Source: Prunus persica (taxonomy: Eukaryota; Streptophyta; Magnoliopsida; Rosales; Rosaceae). From it: 64,000 nucleotides of DNA. This document shows, in pieces, positions 11,375 to 37,153 of the stretch. The notes beneath the pieces were generated by a model, which worked only from the letters and a program-made list of their open reading frames with translations, made no database searches and had not been told where the DNA came from. The translations under genes and the position numbers were made by a program. The stretch spans positions 22,491,051 through 22,555,050 of the forward strand of contig NC_034016.1 of assembly GCF_000346465.2 (NCBI RefSeq), read 5' to 3'. Numbering within the stretch: position 1 is the stretch's first letter; each line of letters starts with the position of its first letter.

Positions 11375-11468
11375 TTGGGGGGGGGGGGGGGGTGCGGCGG
11401 AGGAATCGAACCTAGGATCTCAAGTGTAGGGGTAGATATTCTTAACCACTTGAGCTACATAGCCCCTT
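11375..11468 (-). mobile_element. tRNA-related SINE-like sequence
   Basis: On the minus strand the segment reads GGGGCTATGTAGCTCAAGTGG, giving an A-box-like TAGCTCAAGTGG. About 35 bases later comes GGTTCGATTCC, a perfect B box, both with RNA polymerase III promoter spacing. The 5' seven bases (GGGGCTA) cannot pair with the 3' end, so it is not a functional tRNA. A 16-18 base C-run (G-run at about 11377-11392 on plus) lies just downstream. Confidence 0.5.
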
Positions 11469-11629
11469 ATTAATTTTTTTTTTTAAACTTAATTACTATT
11501 CATATGCTTGGTCTCACTTTATCCCCTGCAATTGAAATTTTCTCACTTAACCTCAGAATCTCTAAAAATTGATGAAATTTTCTCACTTTATAAGAAATTA
11601 AGCCTTTTTTTTAAGGACATTTCCTATTG

Positions 11630-11740
11630 AGGGAGGCGATAATATACTTAACTCACACACACTATACGGATGCTAGGACTCGAACTCAAAACCTTGCCTG
11701 ATGGAGCAATTACTCCAAACCACTACATAAAAAGCCCCTT
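11630..11740 (-). mobile_element. Second tRNA-related SINE-like sequence
   Basis: Read on the minus strand it starts GGGGCTTTTTATGTAGTGG and carries GAGTTCGAGTCC, a B-box match, about 45 bases further on. It shares the GGGGCT start, orientation and box spacing with the sequence at 11375-11468, but differs inside. No cloverleaf fits. Confidence 0.4.
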
Positions 11741-12550
11741 GACCACCTAGAAGAAAAAAAGTTAATTATATTTTTGGTCACTGGGGTTTGCTCAAAATCA
11801 AATATGGTCACTGTGATTTCAATTTTCTCGATTTCGTCACCATAGTTGCAGCAATTAACAAATAAAGTCCTAAGCCTAAATTCCCTCAGTTCGTTTAATT
11901 TAAAAAATATTTAATATTAAGTTAAAAATAATTAATTTCAATTTAATATTTAATATTTTAAAAAAAAAATCTACCCCATGTTCCCTTTATTCCGCCGTCA
12001 ACCTCCTTTCCTCACCTACCCAACAGTACCGAGGGCTAGTTTGGGATTGTTGTCACTTTAAAAAAAAGTTGCTATTGCTGTACTTTGAAAATAATTAATT
12101 GTAAAATAAAACAACTCCATGTTTGATAAACAACATTTTTAAAGTATTGTTAATACAAATAGTAGTGTTAAAACCGTTTGTCAAATTTTAATATAAAATC
12201 GTTATAAATGTGAATAATGACTAAAATAGACATGATATTGAAAGTATCATGCGCTAATCATGCGGTGGTAGTGGTGGAGATAGTGGTGAAAGAGATGAAG
12301 GTGAAGGTGGTGGTGGTGGTGAAAGAGGTGGTGGGAGTGATGATGAAGGTGGAGCTGGTAAGGATAGCGATTGTGGAGGTGGTGGAGGTTGAGGAGGAAG
12401 AGGTGGTGGTGGTGGTGCCGATGTCGGTGTCAGCATGGTGGTGGAAATCATGAAAATTAAAATTATGGTGACCAAATTTGATTTTGAGCCAAACCCCAGT
12501 GACAAAAAATATAATTAATATAAGAAAAAAAGAGTAAGGAGAAGTATTCA
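11741..12550. other. Intergenic AT-rich DNA with a GGT/GGA-rich tract
   Basis: No gene seen. At 12260-12430 a purine-rich GGTGGTGG/GGAGG tract creates low-complexity frames on both strands that are not credible proteins. At 12032-12048 the string GGGCTAGTTTGGGATTG resembles the terminal repeat of the element at 17888-18250, so an older relative may lie here. Confidence 0.4.
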
Positions 12551-12570
12551 CGGTATTTGTACGAATAGGG

Positions 12571-12780
12571 TATATTATGTATACAGTCATGACCTCTTGG
12601 ACCACAGGAGTCCAAGAGATTGTGGTCACTCACCGTTGGATATTAATCTAATGATTCAAAAAAATTTCTTAAAATGAGTTCAAGATTGAGTGAACCGTTG
12701 AATTTACATCCAACGGTGAGTGACCAAAAATCTCTTGGACTTCTGTGGTCCAAGAGATCAGAACTAATTATGTATAATAC
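12571..12780. mobile_element. Fold-back MITE of about 210 bp
   Basis: The left arm (about 12571-12640) and right arm (about 12709-12778) are reverse complements over some 65 bases, including TCACTCACCGTTGGA against TCCAACGGTGAGTGA. Each arm also has its own small hairpin, CTCTTGGAC and GTCCAAGAG around a 7-base loop. Only about 68 bp separate the arms. No coding capacity. Confidence 0.75.
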
Positions 12781-12837
12781 ACATTTTGAAGTTATCAAAT
12801 TTTAGTGGAATTTGGTTATCACAGTGGTTTTAAAAAG

Positions 12838-13062
12838 GAATAATACTAGTCTTACCACATTTTTACACCACAATTTCATATCACATAATATGGCAGCTGA
12901 TGTGTACATACCACATCATGTAAAATACTAGTGTCTGTTTTTCTAATTTTATTTATTAAAATACACTTCATCTATTTAATTGATGTGGCATGTCACATGC
13001 CACATCATATGATATAAAAATATGGGATAAAAATATGATAAATGTAGCATTGCTCTTGAAAA
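12838..13062. mobile_element. Possible MITE with imperfect terminal inverted repeats
   Basis: The left end (AGTCTTACCACATTTTTA) and right end (ATAAATGTAGCATTGCTC) are imperfect inverted matches. The interior holds ATGTGGCATGTCACATGCCACAT, which is itself palindromic. The borders are uncertain and no target-site duplication was identified. Confidence 0.4.
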
Positions 13063-14547
13063 AGTCATCAAATTTTATTTTACTCTCTTGAAAAGAACCC
13101 AAGGAAATTTGCAGCAGTCAGTGGTGGACACCACGGTTTACGGGCCTCCAGTGAGTGCAAAGTTGTATCCCTATCGTACACCAACACCAACTACGGTACT
13201 GTCCTCTGTAGTTTACAAATTAGGGCTTGCTTTTCAGAGAGAGGAACGTCAGGGCTTTTCAGCGAGAAGCATACATACCTTTGAAAAGCTTCAGGCTTGA
13301 GGTCGCCGTTGAGGTTGAAAGAAGGACCAAGTCTCGGGTAAGTAAATTTTGTTCTGAAATTACAAATCAGCTAAAACAAGTTTGGAATTTGAAATTCCAA
13401 GTCTGCATTGGAATACAAACCCAATAACCGTGGATTCAGCGTTGGACGACCAATGTCAAAATTGTCGAATCCATGAAGTCAAACATTCTTATGAATTTTG
13501 TTAGAGCAATCAATTTTTGTGAAACTTTCTTGTTATATCTTCACGGCACTACTAGGTCTTTCACTTCCGGATTATAGGGCAAGAATTGGAATGTCATGTA
13601 CTTTTTATCAGTTTGGATGGTATGTTCTTATCAGTTTACAAAATTGCTGGGAAAGGAAAACGGTCTAGTCTGTAAATTTGGAGGTGTGGGGAAAATTAGG
13701 AGTCGAAGGACACTGAAAAACCCTAAACCCTGAAAAAAAGGGCATTTTGATATATTGTCAGTCCTCTAGTTCTTTTTGGGTCACCGCCTCAATAACAGCG
13801 ACAACAACAAAAATTCAACTGTGATTCTTATAAACCTGCCTAGGATGAGACTGGATTTGTTAACTCACTGGAAGGTATGTTGAAGAAAGAAATAGAGGCC
13901 AACTTCCGAATTTTGTCCAAGTTGAATGTAATAGATGGACTAGTCATGAAGGAAACTTACCCCTCCCAATCCCATCAACACCTTATGACTTATCTTCTAA
14001 TCTTAATGCTTAAATTGGGCATTTACCCCGAACAATCATTAATCAATATGTTTATATCATCTTTCACCAACACACACTTGTAATTGTACATAGCAGAATC
14101 ATTAGATTGTTGCAATTTGAAATTATCCTCTTATTGCTGTCTTCGGTCATGTAGTGCACATAGCTCTGTTGAGATACCTCTAACTGTAATTAATTAAGAG
14201 TAGAGGTACTAGCAAAAAGAGCAAAAACAATTGAGTACAGTTGAAGGTGTGAGTTATTATGGAAGTCATCTTATTGTTGAAGCATAGTACGAACCATAAG
14301 TGAACCATTTGTTTGTCATCTGGTTTCTAAGAATGTCATCAAGAATTTCAGAACCTTTTTTTTGTCTTGGATATCTTTCTGGACACAACCAGCATCTTCA
14401 TTGAAGTAAACAACCATCTGTCAAGCAAATTTGGATACAAAACCATAGAGAAATTACTATTCAGTCAATGCTTTCTACCGTCATACTGTGTATCACTGGT
14501 TAAAAGCTAGTTGTTTCCTTGTTGGATTGATCGTGCTGCAGTATCTG

Positions 14548-14826
14548 ATGGAGGCTCAAATTCAAGAATCAGTTCCTTGTAGGCCTCAGGTCAAGGTGAA
14601 ATTCCAGCTTGGTTCAGAAACATATTCTGTCAATCGAAACACGGGCATTCTTTCCGAACAAGTGGTTTCCGTTAAAGAAGAAAGCATGAACATATTGAAG
14701 GACTTCATCACCAGACATAATGTTCCTAATGACGTCACTGATGAACTTGTTGAAAACTCCTCGGAAGATGATGGTGAAATCCCTGAGAACCCTCCTGTCA
14801 AGTTAAAGAAGACTAAATTTACTTGA
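14548..14826 (+). CDS. Small charged protein of unknown function (92 residues)
   Basis: I do not recognise the family. The ORF opens at ATG 14548, seven bases after a good 3' splice site (TGCTGCAG at 14541). A 5' UTR exon probably lies near 13090-13338, ending in the donor CTCGG/GTAAGT. The protein starts MEAQIQESVPCRPQVKVKFQ and has a central segment (LGSETYSVNRNTGILSEQ) that looks like beta strands. A helical stretch around KEESMNILKDFITRHNV follows, then an acidic patch (SSEDDGEIPE) and a basic tail ending KLKKTKFT. There is no signal peptide or membrane segment. The codon texture and the splice signals make it look real rather than chance. An upstream in-frame ATG at 14488 adds 20 residues but lies within the predicted intron. 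Confidence 0.55.
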   Translation: MEAQIQESVPCRPQVKVKFQLGSETYSVNRNTGILSEQVVSVKEESMNILKDFITRHNVPNDVTDELVENSSEDDGEIPENPPVKLKKTKFT

Positions 14827-14849
14827 TTGCCTTTCTATGCCCAGGTTTA

Positions 14850-15980
14850 AACCCCAAAACTGTTTGTGGAGTGCTCCTTTTGATGTCTTAGATCAACTTT
14901 TTGAACTACATCTGGAATTACCCAGCGTTAGCTACTTTTGCAATATGAAGTGAAGTGCTTATGTTTTCAAGTTTGACATTAACTACTTTTTGAACTATCA
15001 GCTTTTGAAATTCAGTCCGTCCAATTGAATTATTAATTATCAAGATTAATCCTGGACTCCGGCTAGGTTTTAGTGGGCATTTTTGTATCCCTTTTACTCT
15101 TGACTTCACTTAAATCACTTGCTGTTACAGATTATCTCCCGATCGAAAGTGCAATTGGCAGGCTTACCCTTGTACAGATTTTAACTGCGACTGTGAGTCT
15201 GTTGACTAACCTGAAAACTCGGATAATACGCAATCAAAGCTGTGCAAGAAAAATATTGTTCTCATGGGTAAGCTCAGATCTGTTCCATTCCACTAGCCTT
15301 AGCACGTATTGTTAATAAGATGATATTAAACATCTTCTCCAGCAGCCAGAATGAGAAAAACTTTGTTGCAAAGGTTGCTATCTCTGGCTAATAATGCTAT
15401 GCCAAAGTATTATCACGTGTGTCATAGTGTTATTGGGCGAAGATAGCAAAATAGTGTTATTCCTGTTTTATGGAAGTCTTTCTCCACATTCTGAAGTTAC
15501 CTCTAAGATTAGCATATTTCAAAAATGGTTGAGAAGGGAGGTTACCATACCGACTTGATTATGATGTTACAAACTCTGGCTCCGGTAGCCATGTACAGTG
15601 ACTTCTTTTTTTTTTTTTTTTTTTTTTTCCAAACGATAAGGGATAGGCGGTGACTGTTGGATGCTACGATGTTGGCATTTAAGAGTTTGCCCCCCAAATC
15701 TTCTGATTTTATCTCATTTTCAGACTGATTCCCAACAAAGTAGGCCAACAAACTTCAAAAAAAGCTCGACACAAGGAGGAGTAACTGTCATTATAATAAT
15801 ATAGATAGAGATAGAGATGCATTAGAAAGGAGACTTGGAAAACTATCCACATAATCCCTAACTAAATTATCCAATATAACCCTCTTATAAAACATTAAAA
15901 CCCAAAATAAACAAGAGAAAGACTAGAAGCCTAACAAAATTTGGTTGTGTATAATCTTAACAGACAAAACATTTGGATCC
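14850..15980. other. Spacer between the small gene and DIM1
   Basis: No gene seen. A 24-25 base T-run (from about 15605) and short AT-rich tracts are present. The part near 15830-15984 is likely the DIM1 3' UTR. Short ORFs here lack family resemblance. Confidence 0.4.
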
Positions 15981-15984
15981 CAAT

Positions 15985-17253
<1,269 letters not shown>

Positions 17254-17887
17254 TGATGCCAAACCAAAGGCTGAGAGGGTTCAGTATGTTTGTACAATGG
17301 AAAATAACTCAGAATTTGGCTAAAAGTCGGGGATTTAAGAAGAGAAATTGACAATTCCCTTGTTTGGCAACTTAAGTATGGAATTTATTAAATGACGCGA
17401 GGAAAAAACCGTGGAAATTAGGGCATCAAATTTTCGAGTTTAATTTCCACCAATATAGGCGTCATTTCACAATTTCCATGGTGCTATTTACAAAATTCCG
17501 TCATTTACAAAATTCGACATGCATAAATCCAAACACTTAAATCTTCAATTGCCAGAAATTGAAATGATGGAAATTTAAATTTCGTCATTTTACAATTTTA
17601 TGTAATTTTCAATTACTTCATCCAAATGGAGGGTAAAGGGTTTAGGGTTTTCCTTGGGGATGCAACACCGAAATCTATTTCGGTGGAAGTTGGAACTAGA
17701 ATAGTGTGTGGCAGTTGATTGGAGGAATTATAGGGTGGTACGGTATCAACATGTGAGCTATGATACTCTTATTCAAAATTTATCACGGGTCTTTTAAAAA
17801 AAAAAAACTTAGAGGACTATATTTAATTGGGATTTTAAAAGACTATTTTGGGATAAATAAGTCATGTGATATTCAATTTAGGATTCA
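17254..17887. other. DIM1 upstream region
   Basis: Holds the DIM1 promoter and 5' UTR (about 17254-17400). Repeated AAATTTCCA/GGAAATT-rich sequence from 17400 to 17620 forms loose inverted repeats and may be an old MITE. No gene seen. Confidence 0.35.
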
Positions 17888-18250
17888 GGGCTAGTTTGAC
17901 ATTGTTATGTTGTGAAAATAATCGTTGTCAGATTTGTTGTGAAAGAAGTTAGCTGTAAGAGAAAACAATTTGGCGTTTGGTAAACTTTTTGTTAAAAGTG
18001 TTGTTGGTACTGATTCCCGCATATTTAGAAAATTATTGCCGCATAATCATTAAATCCATCACATCTTCAGAACTGATTCTTGCATAATCAGAAAACGAAA
18101 GCACTTCATTAGATGTTTTCCCTTATAGCTTTCTCTTACAGCAATTTTTAACAATAAATGATTTTCTCATAGTTTACCAAACGGGCTGGGCTTCCCAAAT
18201 TTTTTTTAAAAATCACTTATCACCCCAAATAGGCAATGTCAAACTGGCAC
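17888..18250. mobile_element. MITE with GTTTGACATTG terminal repeats
   Basis: The left end GGGCTAGTTTGACATTG (17888-17904) and the right end CAATGTCAAACTGGCAC (18234-18250) are inverted matches. GCGTTTGGTAAAC and GTTTACCAAACG form a second inverted pair inside. About 363 bp, no coding capacity. No clear target duplication was found. Confidence 0.6.
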
Positions 18251-18910
18251 TTAATGTCACAAAAAAAAACCTCCAGGACCATTCGTGACAATTTTGTAAA
18301 CGTCAAGGACCATTTGTGATAAAAAGCCTTTTTTTCGAGTTGTTGCACATAGATTTCTTCTCCAGCCAAGGCTCATTGCCCCAATGTCAATGAGATGCAC
18401 GATGAAATGGTTAATTCCTAGGTGGCTAATTCCAATGTTGAAGCTGCAATGGTCACCGTGATTCAATCATCAGAGTCTGTCAATGCAAATACATATATAT
18501 TTTTTCCCAAAAGGATGAATTTCCAATTAATACAAATTTTGACTAATTCACAAAGCAATTGGAACGCGAGACCTAATTTGGCATAATAACTAAGATCTAT
18601 AGTCTGACAATTTATATAAAATGCAAAATTGACAACATTTTCCTATATGAATCAAGATGCGTATAGCAAGATTGCTTCAAATTTTTTAAAGTTCTTTTGC
18701 CAAACTGCTGAGCTGACTAATAATAAAGATGATCTTGGAGAAGATGCGTATACAATAAATGATTTGCTTTGGACTTGGGGATTTCACTCACCCTCTGGAA
18801 GGACTGCTTTACCAAAAATGGAACAACGGGGACCTACTCGAAAAACAAAATTGAAAAGAAGAAAGAGGAGTCTAAGGAGTAATAAGGAAGACCAGTTGTA
18901 TCTTCTGTAC
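18251..18910. other. Spacer downstream of BRWD
   Basis: Contains the 3' UTR of the BRWD gene near its end. A plus-strand ORF (18629-18931) is mostly antisense to the BRWD terminus and has no support. Confidence 0.35.
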
Positions 18911-32974
<14,064 letters not shown>

Positions 32975-35900
32975 TGTTTGAGTACAACCTGAAGCATCAA
33001 AACATATACTTACTGAAACCATCACAGTTTATCTATATGAACGGCATCTGTGGACTATCTGAAAGATACTAAATATATTCCCCACCATAAAGGGAAAGCT
33101 AGTGACCCAGAAATTTTTTCCCAACCTTGGTAGATATAATCAAATGATATCTTCCTATAATATCAGTGAATTTCTTAAAACGGTAAAAGCATAGTTCCCA
33201 ATCAATGTAGAAAGATATGAAACACTATCAATAAAATTAATGAAAGCAAATGGTCAATATGACCACAGATAGAAATACACACTTACCAGAAGATCTATTA
33301 CCAGCACTACACTCTGTTCTGTACAAAGCCTAATGTGTGATTAAGGATACAGCCTACAAAAGCCATAAAACACCTAGAGCAATTTCTTTTTGTTTTTCTT
33401 GGTAAATTACTAAAAAGCCCACCAGCTATTGAATCGGCCTTGAGCCTTGTTCCTAAGGGTAGGATGTGCCACCAGGCCTGAAAGCTGCTGGCAATTAGAG
33501 AAACTTAATGCCATCTTTTACTCCCATAATAAAAGAAATACAAATCCATAACCATGACACATAAGATTTCCTCAAAAGAAAATGTGAGCGGGGGTGTGTA
33601 ATAATTGTTTTCCCTCTAACGAATATCACAATTATAAGCCCTAGGAGCTCAACACTTAAATGGAGAAACCAAGTCATACAAGGAGACTATGCAGTAAATC
33701 GTGTCTGATTACTTTGCTTCATCAGCATATCAACAAGAAAATAAAAAGGAAAAAGAAATTAAATAAGTTGATAACTATACATAGTCAGGAGGTGGGAGAG
33801 TTCAGTTACCATTTGGAATTTGGAAACATTGATGGAAAGGAAAGGAGAAGTACAAAAAAGAGAGGAAGCTAACTTCTTTAGCAATTTTATAGTTTTTGTC
33901 ACTTTCACTCAACCTATTGCAAACCAATCTAACCGGTAACGGAGAAGTGAAAACTCACATATTATAACCGTTTTATTTTCTTTTAATTACTAGTTGGAGG
34001 TAAAGCTAAGGTTGCTCCGTTATGATCCAGGGACAAGGTTTAAACGGGAAATAACCTCACTACAAGAGGGGGTCAGTCTATGCAGATGTAAGACATAACC
34101 CTCCCCAGCCCTCGCAATGAAGGGGGTCTCATGCTCCATGGCCACAAATACGAGGCATTACTTCTCTAAAAGTTTTAGAAGAGTTACATATCACGACTGC
34201 CCAGACTGATCTTGAATTGGTAAAATGGCTATTGAGTCGAACCCAATTGTTCTCAAGCTAGCCTGCTGCTATAAATTGGATGAGTCCAAAAAATTTAGCC
34301 AAGAATATCTTTTTGTGTTCTTTGTTGTAAATTTGCGCTATATCAGCCCTGGATAGAGACAAACAGTGAAAACAACTTGAACAGCCACCCTGAAATTCTT
34401 AAGATATAATAATGCACTTAACAATTATGGTAGTTGTGTTCTTACACCTTTCTCCAAATAGTAGGTCTAGCTAAAGTGGAGGGAGATAAGGCCTAAAACA
34501 AGCAAAGTTTAACTTCAAGAGTTTCTCTTTTTTTCTTTTTTCTTTTTTAAATTTTATTTATTTTTCATTTTTGGCCTCTTAATTTCAAGAACTTCAAATT
34601 ATACAATCGTCAACTATATAGCTAAAGATGGATGCTCCATCATGACTCTTCCAATTATACGGAGTTCTAACTTCAAGAGGTTTTTAATTTAGTTTTATTT
34701 AACATTTTCTTTATATGCCATTAAATTCAAGAGCTTCAAATTTATATGATTTCCTGTAACAAATAGCTAAAGGCCAGTATTCCATAATAACTGTTCCAAT
34801 TATGCGAACAAAATATTGTATAATCGAGGACTTTATTAGCTTCCATAATTGAAGCTAATAAAGGGCTATTGGAATTTGTTTATTTTGAGATATGTAATTC
34901 AATGAGAACTATAAGAGACAATACGAAACCTAACAAATTGAGAAATGCACCTCTGCATTAAGATTTTGTGTTCAAGGGTATATCAGTTATCATAGTGATA
35001 GTTAGGCATCAAAGTTTCAACTAAGTATAAAAATATAAATAAACGTTTGCATTGAAACCTCTAAATTTGCTTCAAGAAAGTAAAAGAGAGGTACAGTTGA
35101 CTGAAACTGAAGAGGTGGCTGAATCCATTATGCGGATCCCTGAGAAGCATGAACAGAAAAATTCCAAAACCAGAGTCACATGTATATCAATATCACAATG
35201 ATTTTGGAGCAACAGACGCCCAAAACCAATAATTTGAATATAGTGAAAAATCCTGTGTTCTGGATTGTCTAATAAAACATTAAACTTAATTAGAGTAGAT
35301 TATGTGTCCATGATCCATCCATTCCATATGCAAAAATGGTAAGCTAAAGCTTAATTACATCCAAGGAAGAGCTTAATTACCTTAGATAGAGCCCGTTTGG
35401 ATAATAAAGAGAATGAGATATCGCAGTTGCTCACTTGCAGGAATGCGAAAAAGCTAAAAGTGGGCTTTAGGCTTCCGAGGTAGAGAAGAGCTTGTCCCAA
35501 GTCCGACCTCCGACCTCCGACCTCCGAATTTATAATTTATTTTATTTTATATCTTCGTTTGGGGTTTAGTCGAATTCTTTCCATCTAGGGGTCTTATATT
35601 TGGTTTTCAGTGAACATCATTCAGGATGCTCATTCATGCTACCCGAAATGGAGGAAGAAAGAATCCTATTCATTCTCAGAAATTTGGCATAATTAAATTA
35701 ATGAATAATAAATTGGTAATTTCTTTTTTCATTTTTTATTTCCTCAGAATGGAAATACTTCTTGACTGAAAAAAACAGAACGGAAATACTTAAGTGCGAT
35801 TCGATATCCGCCCGCCCAACTTTGATAGTCAGGGCGCCTAATATGGAAATGCCAAGTATACCATCCATTTCAGTAATTCGAATTTCAAATATATTTTCAA

Positions 35901-35985
35901 TTATTATTGCTTGAAAGTTAGAAGACCTCCAACAAAAAAAAAGTAAAAAAAAGTTAGATGACAAATCACAATTAATTTAGTTGCC
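32975..35985. other. BRWD upstream region and gene-poor DNA
   Basis: The BRWD 5' UTR and promoter lie just above 32974. A likely 5' UTR 3' splice site (TTCAG/GTTGTACTC) is at about 32988. Between 33050 and 35985 I found AT-rich sequence, a short repeat GACCTCCGACCTCCGACCTCCGA at about 35500, and no credible gene, RNA gene or intact element. Confidence 0.45.
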
Positions 35986-35988
35986 TAA

Positions 35989-36385
35989 GATCATCCACGA
36001 TGATGCTCTCTATTTCTTAGTTAAAATTTAGCTAAAAATATAATAAAGTTATTTTAGGAGCTCTCTAAAAAATTTCAACTCCAACCATACTCCATAATTT
36101 GGAGAGTCATAAATACTATAACTCTTTTTTGATTGGTCCATCTCTATTAAAAAATAAAATAAAAAATAGTTAGCATTAAATAAAGGTTTGAAATACTCAT
36201 TAAATAAAACAACATTAAATTATAGGGAGCTACTAGGAGTCATTTCTCTCTCCTAAGATTTAGAAGCTCCTAGAGGACTCCGTATTTTAGGAGGTGGATG
36301 GGGAGCGTGATTGGAGTTGCATTTTTACGATTCCTCCCTAAAATTTGTCTAATGAGGTGGTTTAGGGAGCCCATTGTGAATGCTC
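35989..36385. mobile_element. Harbinger/Tourist-like MITE
   Basis: It has 3-bp target duplications TAA (35986-35988 and 36386-36388). Termini are GATCATCCACGATG and, reverse complemented from the right, GAGCATTCACAATG. These features fit PIF/Harbinger MITEs. The interior is 397 bp and AT-rich without an ORF. A partial second copy is at 10866-11190. Confidence 0.7.
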
Positions 36386-37153
36386 TAAACCCTAGTGTAT
36401 TTACTTATTTACAAAAGTTGGATGACAAATTCTTCCATCTATAACTATGAACTAAATTTCTAAACCTTAAACCCTTCCAGTTCTCCACCACGACCACCAT
36501 GGTTTTCTGAAAACATATGAATTGGGATTGGGATTGGATTGTTGCATTTGAGAATTGGGTTTTAATGAGTTGCTGTCGAAGTTGAAGGAGAAATGATGAC
36601 TAGGGTTGTTGAGGGGGTTGGCTTAGAGAATAGGGTCTCAGGGTAGGATGGGGCGGGAAGAAGAGAGTTTTTATTTAGGGTTAATTACAGTTTAGTACCA
36701 TGTGGTTACACCCTTAAGATATGTTAATCCCTATATTTTTAATTTTTACAATCACATACTCCGGTTTTTCAAATTTGTTACAATGTGGTTCCACCATTAA
36801 GGTTCCGTCAAATCTCTCCGTTAGTTGCCTATGTGGCATTATGAGACCCACATCTTCACTTTTTAAAATTTTAAATTGATTAAAATATTAATAAAATATT
36901 AAAAACTTAAATAAAGAAAATCTCTCTCTCTCTCTCTCTCCCCCCTCTACGCTCTCCTCTACCCCATCGATTTCTTCTTCACCCTAGCCTGCAACCCAGA
37001 CCCTCTCCCCCTCCTTCCTCCCGATTTCTCCCTCTCCCCCTGATTTCTTTTTCCCCAAACCCTAGCACCCCACCCTCGACCCTAATAAGCACCATCTCTC
37101 ACCGACTTTATCCCACCACCATCTCCTCGACTTTACTTCACCACTCTCCCCGA

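Noticed and set aside
11395..11468. A functional tRNA gene on the minus strand
   Set aside because: The A and B boxes are present, but the acceptor stem cannot pair and no anticodon arm folds.
12217..12629. Val-rich, Pro-rich and Thr-rich ORFs on both strands
   Set aside because: Low-complexity GGT/GGA tract, with open frames in several phases at once and no start context or splice signals.
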